Shown here: positions 18,988 to 28,513 of the stretch, piece after piece | Position numbering within the stretch: position 1 is the first letter of the stretch | Layout: the number at the start of each line of letters is the position of its first letter | NCBI GenBank assembly: GCA_902766735.1 | Contig: CACXEU010000015.1 | Span: 1-57,976 of the forward strand | Source of the DNA: an uncultured Lachnospiraceae bacterium | GTDB taxonomy: Bacteria > Bacillota > Clostridia > Lachnospirales > Lachnospiraceae | DNA: 57,976 nucleotides | Reading direction: 5' to 3' | Translations under genes and position numbers: made by a program | The notes under the pieces: generated by a model | Seen by the model: the letters and a program-made list of their open reading frames with translations, nothing else | Told to the model about the DNA's origin: nothing | The model's database searches: none

Positions 18988-21639
18988 TTATGAAAGTTGT
19001 GCAGCGAGAATCTCTTTTGCAGCCTTCACTGCATCCTCAGCTCCTGCAGGGTTCTTTCCACCGGCCTGAGCCATATTCGGACGACCACCGCCGCCACCAC
19101 CTACCAGTTTGGCAATTTCCTTAATCATATTTCCGGCATGAGCGCCTTTTGCAATGGCATCATCATCTGCCATAACAAGAACGTTTGCCTTATCTCCGTT
19201 TGTAGAAACAATGACAACGACTCCACCGCCCATTTTTTCTTTTAAGCTATCTCCTAAATTACGAAGTCCGTTCATGTCCACATCAGCAACCTTTGTTGCA
19301 AGAAGTTTCACACCGTTTACTTCTTCAATCTGATTCATCACATCACCAATGGAATTATTGGCAAGTTTTGATTTCAATGATTCATTTTCAGAAGATAATT
19401 CCTTAATCTGTGCCTGCATGTCCTGAATCTTATTTGTCAGGTTTGCAGCATTGGTCTTTGCTGCAGCAGCAGCCTGTTCCAATGTTTCTTCCAAAGAACG
19501 GTAATATGCTAAAACATTTGCTCCTGTTAATGCTTCAATTCTTCGAACTCCGGCAGCAACACCGCTTTCAGAAAGAATCTTAAAGGAAGAAATATCTCCG
19601 GTATTTTTCACATGCGTACCACCGCAAAGTTCCTTAGAAAAATCACCCATAGAAACAACGCGAACGCTGTCGCCATATTTCTCTCCAAACAATGCCATAG
19701 CTCCGCTTTCTTTTGCTTCTTCAATTCCCATTACTTTTGTTTCTACAGGAATCGCTTCTGCAATTTTATCATTTACAAGTTTTTCCACAGCATTAATCTG
19801 ATCTGCTGTCATGCTTTCCGAATGGCTGAAGTCAAAACGTGTTCTGTCACTGTCCTGATAAGAACCCTGCTGTTCCACATGATCTCCAAGAACTTCTTTT
19901 AATGCTGCTTGTAACAAATGGGTTGCAGAATGATTCTTACATGTATTGGAACGAGTCATCGGATTTACGGATAATGTTGCTGTATCCTTAGCAACAATCG
20001 TTCCGGATACAACATGTCCCACATGACCTACACGGTTTTCCGGAAGTTTTACTGTATCTTCCACTGCAAACACACCCTGTTTTGTGGTAATATTACCGAT
20101 GTCACCCTTCTGTCCACCCATGGTAGCGTAGAACGGAGTCTTGGCAAATATCAACGTACCATTTTCCCCTTCATTTAAAGAGTCAACCATAGCTGAATCA
20201 TTGGCAAGTGCCACGATTTCTGCTTCTGTTTCCAATGTATCATAACCAATGAACTCTGTTACAACATCTGAACCAAGGCTTTCGAATACATCTTCATCCA
20301 ATGATTTCTGTGAGAAGTTCGCATTGGCTCTTGCCTTCTGTTTCTGTTCTTCCATTGCATCCTTGAATTCTTCTTCAGAAACAGTCATTCCCTCTTCTTC
20401 TGCCATTTCGATGGTTAATTCGATTGGGAAACCAAAGGTGTCATATAAATAGAATGCTTCCTTTCCTGAAATTTCAGAAGTCTTATTTTCTTTCTTTGTT
20501 TCAAGAATTTTCTTGAATTCCTTCATTCCGTTTTCCAATGTTGACTGGAAACGTTCGATTTCCTTCTTTAATTCAGAAAGAACAAATTCTCTGTTTTCTG
20601 TTAGAAGCGGATAACTTTCCTTATATACTTCATCAATGAAAATTGAAGCAATTTTAATATAATCTTCTGTTGTTAACTTTAATGTTCTTCCATGTCTTAC
20701 TGCACGACGAATTAAACGACGAAGGACATATCCTGCCCCTGCATTGGATGGGCGAAGTTTTGCCGAATCACCGATGAGCATCACGCTTGTTCTACAATGA
20801 TCAGCGATGATACGCATGGATTTCGTGGACTTTTCTTCGGCATCATACTTAATTCCTGATTTTTCTTCAATGTATGCAATAACAGAAGTATAGAAATCTG
20901 TACGATATACGTCAGAGGTACCATTTAAGAACGCAAGGTTACGTTCTAATCCCCAACCGGTATCCACGTTTTTCTTTTCCAATGGAGTTAAATGACCATC
21001 CTGATGTTTTTCATACTGCATGAATACATCATTTCCGATTTCGGTAAATCTTCCACAGTCACAACCCGGATTACAATCAGGACCACATGGTTCTACATCA
21101 TTGATATAGAACATTTCTGAGTCCGGACCACACGGACCGAATTCCAATCCCCACCAGTTATGCTCTTTTGATAAATAGTATACATTTTCCGGTTTGAATC
21201 CTGATGCAATTCGATATTTTGCTCCTTCTTCATCTCTTGGCGCATCCTCATCCCCGGCAAATACAGTTGCTGCAAGATGATCTGCATCAAAACCAAAAAC
21301 TTCTGTAAGGAGTTCAAAACTCCATTTACAACGATCTTCTTTAAAATAATCTCCTAAAGACCAACTTCCCATCATTTCAAAGAATGTTCCGTGACTCGTG
21401 TCACCTACAGAATCAATATCATTGGTTCTGACACATCCCTGAACATTACAAAGTCTGGTGCCCTGCGGGTGTTCTTTTCCTAACAAATATGGCATAAGTG
21501 GCTGCATTCCGGCAACATTGAACATAACACCGGTAGATCCGTCGGACACTAAAGATACTGCACCGACGTCCACATGTCCTCTTTTAATATAAAAATCCTT
21601 CCAAGCATTTCGTAATTCATTGGAGGTTATTTTCTTCAT
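18988..21639 (-). CDS. alaS: Alanyl-tRNA synthetase
   Basis: Class II synthetase charging tRNA-Ala, 883 residues (normal). The aminoacylation core begins at residue 1 (SNELRNAWKDFYIKRGHV) and contains GTFFEMMGSWSLGDYFK. The editing domain zinc ligands are seen in NHSATHLLQ and CGGTH. A coiled coil follows (about 720-780), and the C-Ala domain has the glycine run GGGGGGRPNMAQAGG. The ATG has AAAGGAG upstream. There is no room for a T-box leader (74 bp to tyrS), unlike many Firmicutes alaS genes; it may be read from tyrS. Confidence 0.98.
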   Translation of the reverse strand: MKKITSNELRNAWKDFYIKRGHVDVGAVSLVSDGSTGVMFNVAGMQPLMPYLLGKEHPQGTRLCNVQGCVRTNDIDSVGDTSHGTFFEMMGSWSLGDYFKEDRCKWSFELLTEVFGFDADHLAATVFAGDEDAPRDEEGAKYRIASGFKPENVYYLSKEHNWWGLEFGPCGPDSEMFYINDVEPCGPDCNPGCDCGRFTEIGNDVFMQYEKHQDGHLTPLEKKNVDTGWGLERNLAFLNGTSDVYRTDFYTSVIAYIEEKSGIKYDAEEKSTKSMRIIADHCRTSVMLIGDSAKLRPSNAGAGYVLRRLIRRAVRHGRTLKLTTEDYIKIASIFIDEVYKESYPLLTENREFVLSELKKEIERFQSTLENGMKEFKKILETKKENKTSEISGKEAFYLYDTFGFPIELTIEMAEEEGMTVSEEEFKDAMEEQKQKARANANFSQKSLDEDVFESLGSDVVTEFIGYDTLETEAEIVALANDSAMVDSLNEGENGTLIFAKTPFYATMGGQKGDIGNITTKQGVFAVEDTVKLPENRVGHVGHVVSGTIVAKDTATLSVNPMTRSNTCKNHSATHLLQAALKEVLGDHVEQQGSYQDSDRTRFDFSHSESMTADQINAVEKLVNDKIAEAIPVETKVMGIEEAKESGAMALFGEKYGDSVRVVSMGDFSKELCGGTHVKNTGDISSFKILSESGVAAGVRRIEALTGANVLAYYRSLEETLEQAAAAAKTNAANLTNKIQDMQAQIKELSSENESLKSKLANNSIGDVMNQIEEVNGVKLLATKVADVDMNGLRNLGDSLKEKMGGGVVVIVSTNGDKANVLVMADDDAIAKGAHAGNMIKEIAKLVGGGGGGRPNMAQAGGKNPAGAEDAVKAAKEILAAQLS

Positions 21640-21680
21640 TCTTTTTTCTCCTTTTATAACGTAATCTATTTCATCACAAA

Positions 21681-21706
21681 GGACAAATCAACGAATTGAT
21701 TTGTCC
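21681..21706 (-). terminator. Hairpin between tyrS and alaS, weak terminator or attenuator
   Basis: A perfect 10-bp stem (GGACAAATCA / TGATTTGTCC, six-base loop) lies 8 bp after the tyrS stop. The following bases on the minus strand (TTTGTGATG) are a poor U-tract, so partial read-through into alaS is likely. Confidence 0.55.
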
Positions 21707-21713
21707 AATATAA

Positions 21714-22943
21714 TTATTCCTCAGTTTTTACCTGATGATATGCTTTCTTTCCTTTTTTGATTAAAAGAACACCATCTTCATTAAAGTCTGCAGTGGTAAA
21801 GGTTGCGTCAATGGCTGTAATCTTTTCTCCGTTTACGGAAATACCATTCTGCTGTACCAATCTTCTTCCTTCTCCACGAGAAGCAGCAAGCTTTGTATCT
21901 GTTAATAAAGTAAGGATATCTTTTCCTTCATCTAAATCAGCCTTTGTATATGTGGTTGTAGGAATATCTCCGGAAATACCTCCATTCTGGAAAATCTTTC
22001 TGGCTGTTTCCTGTGCCTTTACGGCCTCTTCTTCACCATGAACTAAGTTTGTCAATTCATAAGCAAGAATTTCTTTCGCCTTATTCAGTTCACTTCCCTG
22101 CCAAGCTTCCATTGCTTCAATTTCTTCGATCGGAAGGAAAGTTAACATCTTCAGACATTTAATGACATCTGCATCAGCTACATTTCTCCAATACTGATAG
22201 AAATCGTATGGAGAAGTTTTTTCAGGATCCAACCATACAGCACCAGATACTGTTTTACCCATTTTCTTACCTTCTGAGTTTAATAACAAGGTAATAGTCA
22301 TGGCAGAAGCATCTTTTCCAAGTTTACGACGAATCAATTCTGTACCACCTAACATGTTACTCCACTGATCATCTCCACCAAACTGAAGATTACATCCATA
22401 ATCCTGGAATAATTTATAGAAGTCATAACTCTGCATAATCATGTAGTTAAATTCGAGGAAACTTAATCCACGTTCCATTCTCTGCTTATAACATTCTGCT
22501 GAAAGCATTCTGTTAACACTAAAGTGCGGACCGACTTCTCTTAATACATCAATATAATTTAAATCCAAAAGCCAATCTGCGTTATTTACTAACAACGCTT
22601 TATCATCAGAAAAATCAATGAAGCGACTCATCTGCTTTTTAAAGCAGGAAACATTATGGTCAATGGTTTCCTTGGTCATCATTTTTCTCATATCCGTTTT
22701 TCCTGACGGATCACCAATCATGGCAGTACCTCCACCAATTAAGGCAATTGGTTTGTTTCCAGCCATCTGAAGTCTCTTCATTAAGCAAAGAGCCATGAAA
22801 TGACCAACATGTAAACTGTCTGCAGTGGGATCAAATCCAATATAGAAAACTGCCTTTCCTTCATTAATTAAATCTTTTATTAATTCTTCATCTGTAACCT
22901 GTGCAATCAGGCCTCTTCGTTTTAAATCCTCATACGTATTCAT
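21714..22943 (-). CDS. tyrS: Tyrosyl-tRNA synthetase (TyrS1 type)
   Basis: Class I synthetase charging tRNA-Tyr, 409 residues. The HIGH-equivalent is HVGH in DPTADSLHVGHF near residue 43-48, the KMSKS-equivalent is KKMGKT, and a C-terminal S4 RNA-binding domain starts near residue 340 (AASRGEGRRLVQQNGISVNG). AAAGGAG precedes the ATG. The 99-bp upstream region contains its promoter but no T-box. Confidence 0.97.
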   Translation of the reverse strand: MNTYEDLKRRGLIAQVTDEELIKDLINEGKAVFYIGFDPTADSLHVGHFMALCLMKRLQMAGNKPIALIGGGTAMIGDPSGKTDMRKMMTKETIDHNVSCFKKQMSRFIDFSDDKALLVNNADWLLDLNYIDVLREVGPHFSVNRMLSAECYKQRMERGLSFLEFNYMIMQSYDFYKLFQDYGCNLQFGGDDQWSNMLGGTELIRRKLGKDASAMTITLLLNSEGKKMGKTVSGAVWLDPEKTSPYDFYQYWRNVADADVIKCLKMLTFLPIEEIEAMEAWQGSELNKAKEILAYELTNLVHGEEEAVKAQETARKIFQNGGISGDIPTTTYTKADLDEGKDILTLLTDTKLAASRGEGRRLVQQNGISVNGEKITAIDATFTTADFNEDGVLLIKKGKKAYHQVKTEE

Positions 22944-22975
22944 CGTATTTCTCCTTTAATTAGACTCGATTTATT

Positions 22976-23004
22976 ATTTTAGCATAGAAAAATCCTTTTT
23001 TCAA
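22976..23004 (-). promoter_or_regulatory. Sigma-A promoter of tyrS
   Basis: Minus-strand TTGAAA (23004-22999), 17-bp spacer, TAAAAT (22981-22976), 33 bp upstream of the ATG. The short leader leaves no space for a T-box. Confidence 0.75.
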
Positions 23005-23042
23005 GGAAGATTCAGCCTATTCAACTGACAAGAGATTCTCGT

Positions 23043-24509
23043 TTATAAAACAATGCAAATCACACCTCGGCTCTGGTCATTAGTAATCTTTTCCACAGTC
23101 CCCTGCATTCTGGTTCTGGTATCTTCCGAAAGATTATTAATTTTATTTGTGATTCCTTCATTCACAATCTGACCTATTGTTTTTCCAAAAATATTGGTTT
23201 CCCAGATATCTTCATTACCACTTTCCCGATTATTAATAAAACGAATCAAGTCCTCTGCCTGTTCTTCCGCACCAATAATCGGTGATATTTCTGTAACAAT
23301 ATCCGTTTTTACAAAATGGACTGCCGGCGCAACTGCTTTAATCTTCACACCATATTTATTTCCATTTCGAATTAATTCCGGTTCTTCTAAAAGGATTTCT
23401 TCTTTCTCCGGTGTCACAATTCCATAGCCCGTAGATTTCACACTATTGATGGCTTCTTTAAATTTCATATAATGATTCTTTTGACCGGATAGTTCCTTAA
23501 CCAGCTGAATTAACTGTAATTGATTCTTGATTTCCATTCCGGTCATTTCCGTCAAAGTATCATAGTAATATCGGTCATCTATTTCAAAACTTATACTTAT
23601 TTTCCCACTGGATAAATCGACTCCTGTCACTTGGATATCTTGAATATATTCACTAGCGTTGGGCTGAATCCCATTTAAATCCTTCACGTAGGTGATTTGA
23701 GCCAATAAATCTTTGGACACCTCAATAATATCCTGAATCATTTTTTGATTTTGATCCATGATATCTAACCACTTAGGTGTAACGAAACGTACCTCAGTAA
23801 CAGGAAATTCAAACAGGATTTGTTCTAAAATTTCATGAATGTTGCGCTCTGTCAAATGAAGACAATTCATTGGAACCGTGGCCACATTATATTTTTGCCG
23901 AATCCGATTGCACAAAGCCTTGCACGTTTCCGATTCCGGTTCTGCGGAATTCAATAAAATAATAAAAGGTTTTTGTATGGATTTCAGTCGCATTACTGTT
24001 TTCTCTAATGCATCATTATATGCTTCTGGGTCTAAATCAGTAAAACTGCCATCACTAGTGATGACAATCCCTATGGTGGAATGTTCGGAAATCACCTTTT
24101 CCGTTCCGATTTCCGCGGCACGGGAAAAAGGAATGTTTTCAGAAAACCATGGTGTTTTTACCATACGTTCTTCCTCCTCTTCCATATGTCCCGTAGCACC
24201 ATCCACCATAAAACCTACACAATCGATCAAACGAACTTTCATCTTTGTATGATTATCCAGAATAATGGAAACCGCATTGTTAGGAATAAATTTCGGTTCC
24301 GTAGTCATAATGGTTTTTCCGGAAGATGACTGTGGTAACTCATCCACCGTTCGTTTCAAATCATTTTCATCCTTGATTCGCGGAATAATTGCTAAATTCA
24401 TAAAGTTTTTTATAAAGGTCGATTTTCCTGTTCGAACCGGTCCTACAACACCTATGTATATCTCCCCGTTTGTTCGTTGTTCAATATCATCATAAACATT
24501 AAATTGCAT
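23043..24509 (-). CDS. spoIVA: Stage IV sporulation protein A (spore coat base ATPase)
   Basis: SpoIVA polymerises on the forespore surface using ATP and forms the platform for coat assembly. The 488-residue length matches the family (B. subtilis 492). Walker A is GPVRTGKST at residues 23-31, the switch region DCVGFMVDGATGHMEEEEE follows, and the C-terminus ends GVICIVL, the conserved membrane/SpoVM-contact tail. GGGGGG precedes the ATG. It is followed by a separate tyrS unit and preceded by cls; the short upstream gap holds a dyad and a possible sporulation promoter. Confidence 0.97.
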   Translation of the reverse strand: MQFNVYDDIEQRTNGEIYIGVVGPVRTGKSTFIKNFMNLAIIPRIKDENDLKRTVDELPQSSSGKTIMTTEPKFIPNNAVSIILDNHTKMKVRLIDCVGFMVDGATGHMEEEEERMVKTPWFSENIPFSRAAEIGTEKVISEHSTIGIVITSDGSFTDLDPEAYNDALEKTVMRLKSIQKPFIILLNSAEPESETCKALCNRIRQKYNVATVPMNCLHLTERNIHEILEQILFEFPVTEVRFVTPKWLDIMDQNQKMIQDIIEVSKDLLAQITYVKDLNGIQPNASEYIQDIQVTGVDLSSGKISISFEIDDRYYYDTLTEMTGMEIKNQLQLIQLVKELSGQKNHYMKFKEAINSVKSTGYGIVTPEKEEILLEEPELIRNGNKYGVKIKAVAPAVHFVKTDIVTEISPIIGAEEQAEDLIRFINNRESGNEDIWETNIFGKTIGQIVNEGITNKINNLSEDTRTRMQGTVEKITNDQSRGVICIVL

Positions 24510-24521
24510 AAAAATCCCCCC

Positions 24522-24558
24522 ACATATATTTCTTCCAATAATTTAATAAAATATATGT
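24522..24558 (-). promoter_or_regulatory. Inverted repeat ahead of spoIVA, possible regulator site or hairpin
   Basis: ACATATATTT (24522-24531) and AAATATATGT (24549-24558) form a perfect 10-bp dyad separated by 17 bp and fill most of the spoIVA-cls gap. On the minus strand the upstream arm contains CATATATT, which fits the CATANNNT -10 of sigma-E, but a matching -35 is not convincing. Confidence 0.4.
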
Positions 24559-24575
24559 AGAGGGAAAAATAATTA

Positions 24576-26138
24576 TTACATTAATGGCGCTACCAATCGT
24601 AAAAGTTTTCCGCAAACCTTATATAAAATCGGTCGATTTTTACATTCAATCAACGAGATTTTTCTGGACTGGGATAGCATTTCCTGATAGTCTTTTTCCA
24701 TTTCATAAATCACTTCATTTCTAAATATAAAACAACCATTTTCAAAATGTAGGAACAAACTTCGATAATCCAAATTTATCGTGCCTACGGTAGCCTTTTC
24801 ATCATCGCTGATAAACATTTTTGCATGGGTAAATCCCGGAGTGAATTCATAAATTTCAATTCCTGCAGAAATCAATTCATCATAATAGGTTCTGGCCACG
24901 CAAAACGCATAGGCTTTATCCGGAATTCCCGGAAGAACAATTTTTACATCCACGCCACGCTTTGCAGCCATAATCAATGCCGTAATCATCACATTATCAA
25001 GCACTAGATATGGAGATACAATGTGAAGATACTTGGTGGCCGTATTGATAATCTGAAGATAAACAGATTCCCCAATATGTTCTTCACTGAACGGGTCATC
25101 CCCATATCCTATGACATATCCAGCGGACTCCATTGGTTCAAAAGATACATTCAGATAACGGTCATAATTTCCAATGGTCTTTTCAGAAACATTCCACATC
25201 TGTAAGAACATCAAAGTGAAACTTTGCGCTGCCTCTCCTTCTAACATCACTGCAGTATCTTTCCAGTAACCAAATTTCGAATTAATATTCATATATTCAT
25301 CTGCTAAATTGATTCCACCGGTAAAAGCAACCTTACCGTCAATTACAAGAATTTTTCGGTGATCACGGTTATTTTGTTGTGTAGTGAAAAAAGGTCTGGC
25401 CGGAGCAAATGGCTTTGACTGTATTCCCATTTTCCTTAACTTTTTGAAATAGCCGATTTCAAGTTTTGTAAGGGAACAAAGTCCGTCATACATTACACGG
25501 ACTTCCACTCCTTCCTGGGCCTTTCTCCTTAGAATATCCAGAATCGTATTCCAAAATTTCCCTTCCTCAATAATGAAATATTCCAAAAAGATAAAATTCT
25601 GTGCGTTTTCTAATTGACGCACTAGCGCCTCATACTTCGCCTCACCACAATTAAAATATGAAACCTTTGTATTCTTATATACCGGTAATCCGTTATTTTT
25701 ATAAATATAACGGCTAAGAGACGCTGTTTGTTTATCCTGAATCTTTAAATCCTGATAGATTTCTCGTTTCATAGGAAGATAACGTTCAGATTTCAAATCA
25801 ATATGCTCCAGTTTTTTTCTCAAGAAAAATGCTCCGGGCTGGATTTTCACATATACATACATCAATGTACCTAAAGCCGGTAAAAACATAATAAATACCA
25901 CCCATATGAGCTTCATGGTGGGATCCGACTTTTCATTAACGATATAAACAACTAAAACGAACTGCAATACCAAAAGAAACTGATTAACGGTTTTACTGAC
26001 TGACATATTGTAGGAAAGAAGCAAAATCAGGGCAAGTTGTGAAAGTATCATTAAAATGAACACGAACGTTCGACTAAACAAGAAGGTACCAATATTCTTT
26101 TTTCCTTTAATGACATGCTCATTGTGGATTTCCATCAT
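24576..26138 (-). CDS. cls: Cardiolipin synthase (phospholipase D family)
   Basis: Condenses phosphatidylglycerol to cardiolipin at the membrane. Residues 20-42, 52-68 and 75-95 are hydrophobic helices; the two HKD catalytic motifs are HRKILVID starting at H260 and HAKMFISD starting at H438, each followed by a GG(I)N or GTIN strand. Length (520) is typical for Firmicutes Cls. AGGAGGG lies just before the tandem ATG-ATG start. It is the last gene of a der-plsY-gpsA-alarmone synthetase-cls unit. Confidence 0.95.
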   Translation of the reverse strand: MMEIHNEHVIKGKKNIGTFLFSRTFVFILMILSQLALILLLSYNMSVSKTVNQFLLVLQFVLVVYIVNEKSDPTMKLIWVVFIMFLPALGTLMYVYVKIQPGAFFLRKKLEHIDLKSERYLPMKREIYQDLKIQDKQTASLSRYIYKNNGLPVYKNTKVSYFNCGEAKYEALVRQLENAQNFIFLEYFIIEEGKFWNTILDILRRKAQEGVEVRVMYDGLCSLTKLEIGYFKKLRKMGIQSKPFAPARPFFTTQQNNRDHRKILVIDGKVAFTGGINLADEYMNINSKFGYWKDTAVMLEGEAAQSFTLMFLQMWNVSEKTIGNYDRYLNVSFEPMESAGYVIGYGDDPFSEEHIGESVYLQIINTATKYLHIVSPYLVLDNVMITALIMAAKRGVDVKIVLPGIPDKAYAFCVARTYYDELISAGIEIYEFTPGFTHAKMFISDDEKATVGTINLDYRSLFLHFENGCFIFRNEVIYEMEKDYQEMLSQSRKISLIECKNRPILYKVCGKLLRLVAPLM

Positions 26139-26173
26139 TGCCCTCCTTTCCGTCTTATGTAAAAGCTGTCACG

Positions 26174-26836
26174 CTATTCTTCGTCGTCAATCATTTCTTT
26201 TCTAAGGCTCATCATCGTCAAGTCTGTTTCGTAAATTGTATCAGCACATTCCGTCAATTTCTTGACAGAATCCGCATTGGAATTCGATTTTTTATAATGA
26301 ATTTCATGTTCCAGGCTTGCCCAAAAATCCATAGCAATGGTTCGAATCTGAACCTCAACCTTCATAAATTTCTTTCCCGTAGAAAGAAAAATCGGAATTT
26401 CAATTACCAAATGAAGACTTCGATATCCATTCTTTTTCGGATTTTTGATATAGTCCTTTACCATCAATACCTTAATATCATCCTGACTAGTCAACATATC
26501 CGCCACTTTATAAATGTCGTCAATAAAGGAACAAACCACACGTATTCCGGCTACATCATTTAGGTTTTCTTCCAGAGAATCGATAGAAAGTTCAAATCCT
26601 TTTCGTTCCATCTTTTCAATAATGCTTGCCGGAGACTTCATTCTGGTTTTAATTGCCTCTATCGGGTTCCGAAGTTCATTATCCATAAACTCCTTATTAA
26701 GAACATCTAATTTCGTTTTCACTTCCAGGATGGCACATTCATAATATGTCATCAATGTTTTCAGCCGATTAAAAGGTTCACGGAAGGGCCTAAACTGCTC
26801 CTCCATTTCATCCAATGTTTTTATTAAATAATCCAT
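26174..26836 (-). CDS. Small alarmone synthetase, RelA/SpoT domain (GTP pyrophosphokinase)
   Basis: A 220-residue single-domain (p)ppGpp synthetase of the RelQ/RelP class, lacking the hydrolase, TGS and ACT domains of long Rel. Catalytic motifs are all present: RMKSPASIIEKMERKG, DVAGIRVVC, the YIKNPKKNGYRSLHLVIEI loop, EVQIRT and a DFWASLEH helix. RelQ forms tetramers; RelP is similar, and I cannot separate them by eye. GGGAG precedes the ATG, 3 bp after gpsA. Its position among phospholipid genes is notable. Confidence 0.93.
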   Translation of the reverse strand: MDYLIKTLDEMEEQFRPFREPFNRLKTLMTYYECAILEVKTKLDVLNKEFMDNELRNPIEAIKTRMKSPASIIEKMERKGFELSIDSLEENLNDVAGIRVVCSFIDDIYKVADMLTSQDDIKVLMVKDYIKNPKKNGYRSLHLVIEIPIFLSTGKKFMKVEVQIRTIAMDFWASLEHEIHYKKSNSNADSVKKLTECADTIYETDLTMMSLRKEMIDDEE

Positions 26837-26839
26837 CTC

Positions 26840-27850
26840 TTACTCCCAATCTAAATCTGAAAATTCATTGGTTAAAGCTCTGTTCATCATCTGTTTCATT
26901 GCTTCTGAAGCTTTCACATTATGAAATAACACCGCATTCACAGCTTCAACAATCGGCATATCTACCTGATATTTCTTAGACAGATTATATGCTGCTTCCG
27001 CTGAAACCGCACCTTCCACAACCATGTTAACTTCTTTCACCGCTTCATCCAGAGTATATCCTTTTCCAATCAACACGCCTGCTCTTCGGTTTCTGGAATG
27101 CTTACTATCACAGGTAACAATCAAGTCACCAATTCCCGATAAACCATGGAACGTTCTGGAATGTCCACCCATTGCCACACCTAACTGTGTGATTTCCTTA
27201 ATTCCTCTGGTAATTAAAGCAGCTTCTGTATTATCTCCATATCCAAGACCATCCGCAATTCCAGCAGCCAATGCGATGACATTCTTTAAAGAGCCGCCTA
27301 ATTCGATGCTCTTTCGATCCGGGCTAGTATAAACGCGGAAATAATCATTGGAAAAAATTTTCTGTACCGTCTCTGCAATGTTCTTTTTCTTTGCACCAAT
27401 TACAACGGCTGTCGGTAACTGTCTACCAACTTCCTCTGCATGGCTTGGTCCTGATAAAACAACAGCCTCACAGTCCGGCAATACTTCCTCAATGATTTCC
27501 GTCATTGTATAATAACTGTCCTTTTCAATCCCTTTAGCGACATCGACAATAATCTGTCCTGCAGGAATAATTCCTTTTAACAATTCCGCTGTACTTCTTA
27601 CGAAAGAAGATGCCACTGCCATCACAATAATATCAGAGTCCTTCACTGCTTCCTGAATATCCCCGGTAATCTGAATAGATTCATCGATTTTTACTCCCGG
27701 TAAACAAATCTTATTTTCTCTCTCATTGTTTAATGCCTGAACTTCTTTTTCAAGCTTTGACCAGATGGTTACCTGATTTTTATTTTCAAATAATACCTTG
27801 GCAAGTGCGATTGCCCAACCACCTCCGCCTAAGACTGTTACTTTAGACAT
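26840..27850 (-). CDS. gpsA: Glycerol-3-phosphate dehydrogenase [NAD(P)+]
   Basis: Makes sn-glycerol-3-phosphate from DHAP for phospholipid synthesis. The NAD(P) motif is VLGGGGWAIALA at the N-terminus, and the catalytic Lys lies in LGGSLKNVIALAAGI, followed by the family motif TRGIKEITQLG. I start at 27850 (336 residues) because AAGGAGG sits 6 nt before that ATG; a longer reading frame to 27874 lies inside plsY. It overlaps plsY by 8 bp. Confidence 0.96.
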   Translation of the reverse strand: MSKVTVLGGGGWAIALAKVLFENKNQVTIWSKLEKEVQALNNERENKICLPGVKIDESIQITGDIQEAVKDSDIIVMAVASSFVRSTAELLKGIIPAGQIIVDVAKGIEKDSYYTMTEIIEEVLPDCEAVVLSGPSHAEEVGRQLPTAVVIGAKKKNIAETVQKIFSNDYFRVYTSPDRKSIELGGSLKNVIALAAGIADGLGYGDNTEAALITRGIKEITQLGVAMGGHSRTFHGLSGIGDLIVTCDSKHSRNRRAGVLIGKGYTLDEAVKEVNMVVEGAVSAEAAYNLSKKYQVDMPIVEAVNAVLFHNVKASEAMKQMMNRALTNEFSDLDWE

Positions 27851-28511
27851 GTTTTGCCTCCTTTTTATCCCCAACGCGGCGTTCTGTACCGCTTAATAAT
27901 CTTTTAATATTTGCACGATGTCTGACAAATGACAAAGTCATTAAAATAAATGCTAAAATATATACTTCCACGCGGTCGCTGTCATGAAGCCCATGAATCA
28001 TTTTTAATTGTCCAAAAACAACCATTTCAACAAAAAAACAAAACATCAATACCAGCGAACTTAAGGATACATATTTTGTTATAAGCAATGTTCCGAAAAA
28101 TATTACAAATCCAAACGCAAAAAACTTCCAATCGAACAATAATAATCCAACAACCAGTCCGGAGAATGTCGCTATTCCTTTTCCTCCACGAAAATTCATA
28201 TAGAATGGAAAATTATGGCCTAAAATTGCACCAAAACCAGCATATAAAGCGATTAGGAACTGATGGTCGTTACAATTCTTGGAAAACAGGAAGTATGTGA
28301 CGATAATCGCCAAAACCGCCTTGAACATATCGCCAAAATAAGTAATAAAGCCACTCTTTTTTCCTAGGGTACGCATTGCATTAGTCGTTCCGGAATTTCC
28401 GCTTCCGTAATCCCTAATGTCAATATGGTTTATTTTACCGATAATAAATGCAGTCTGAAATAATCCAAATCCATAACCGATTAAAACGGATAATGCTTTC
28501 TGCCAAATCAT
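27843..28511 (-). CDS. plsY: Acyl-phosphate:glycerol-3-phosphate acyltransferase PlsY
   Basis: Integral membrane acyltransferase transferring acyl from the acyl-phosphate made by PlsX to glycerol-3-phosphate. The 222-residue protein has about five membrane segments and the three PlsY signatures: GSGNSGTTNAMRTLG (about 37-51), the FRGGKGIATFSG loop (near 110) and a terminal SLSSLV/RHRANIKRLL region. GGAGA precedes the ATG. The product of the next gene, gpsA, supplies its acceptor. Confidence 0.96.
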   Translation of the reverse strand: MIWQKALSVLIGYGFGLFQTAFIIGKINHIDIRDYGSGNSGTTNAMRTLGKKSGFITYFGDMFKAVLAIIVTYFLFSKNCNDHQFLIALYAGFGAILGHNFPFYMNFRGGKGIATFSGLVVGLLLFDWKFFAFGFVIFFGTLLITKYVSLSSLVLMFCFFVEMVVFGQLKMIHGLHDSDRVEVYILAFILMTLSFVRHRANIKRLLSGTERRVGDKKEAKHV

Positions 28512-28513
28512 CT

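Noticed and set aside
22944..23042. T-box riboswitch ahead of tyrS
   Set aside because: The leader after the promoter is only about 25-30 nt, far too short for a T-box; the same holds for alaS.
26138..26563. 141-codon plus-strand open frame opposite the alarmone synthetase
   Set aside because: Antisense to catalytic motifs of the synthetase, composition unlike real proteins here, no promoter or ribosome site.
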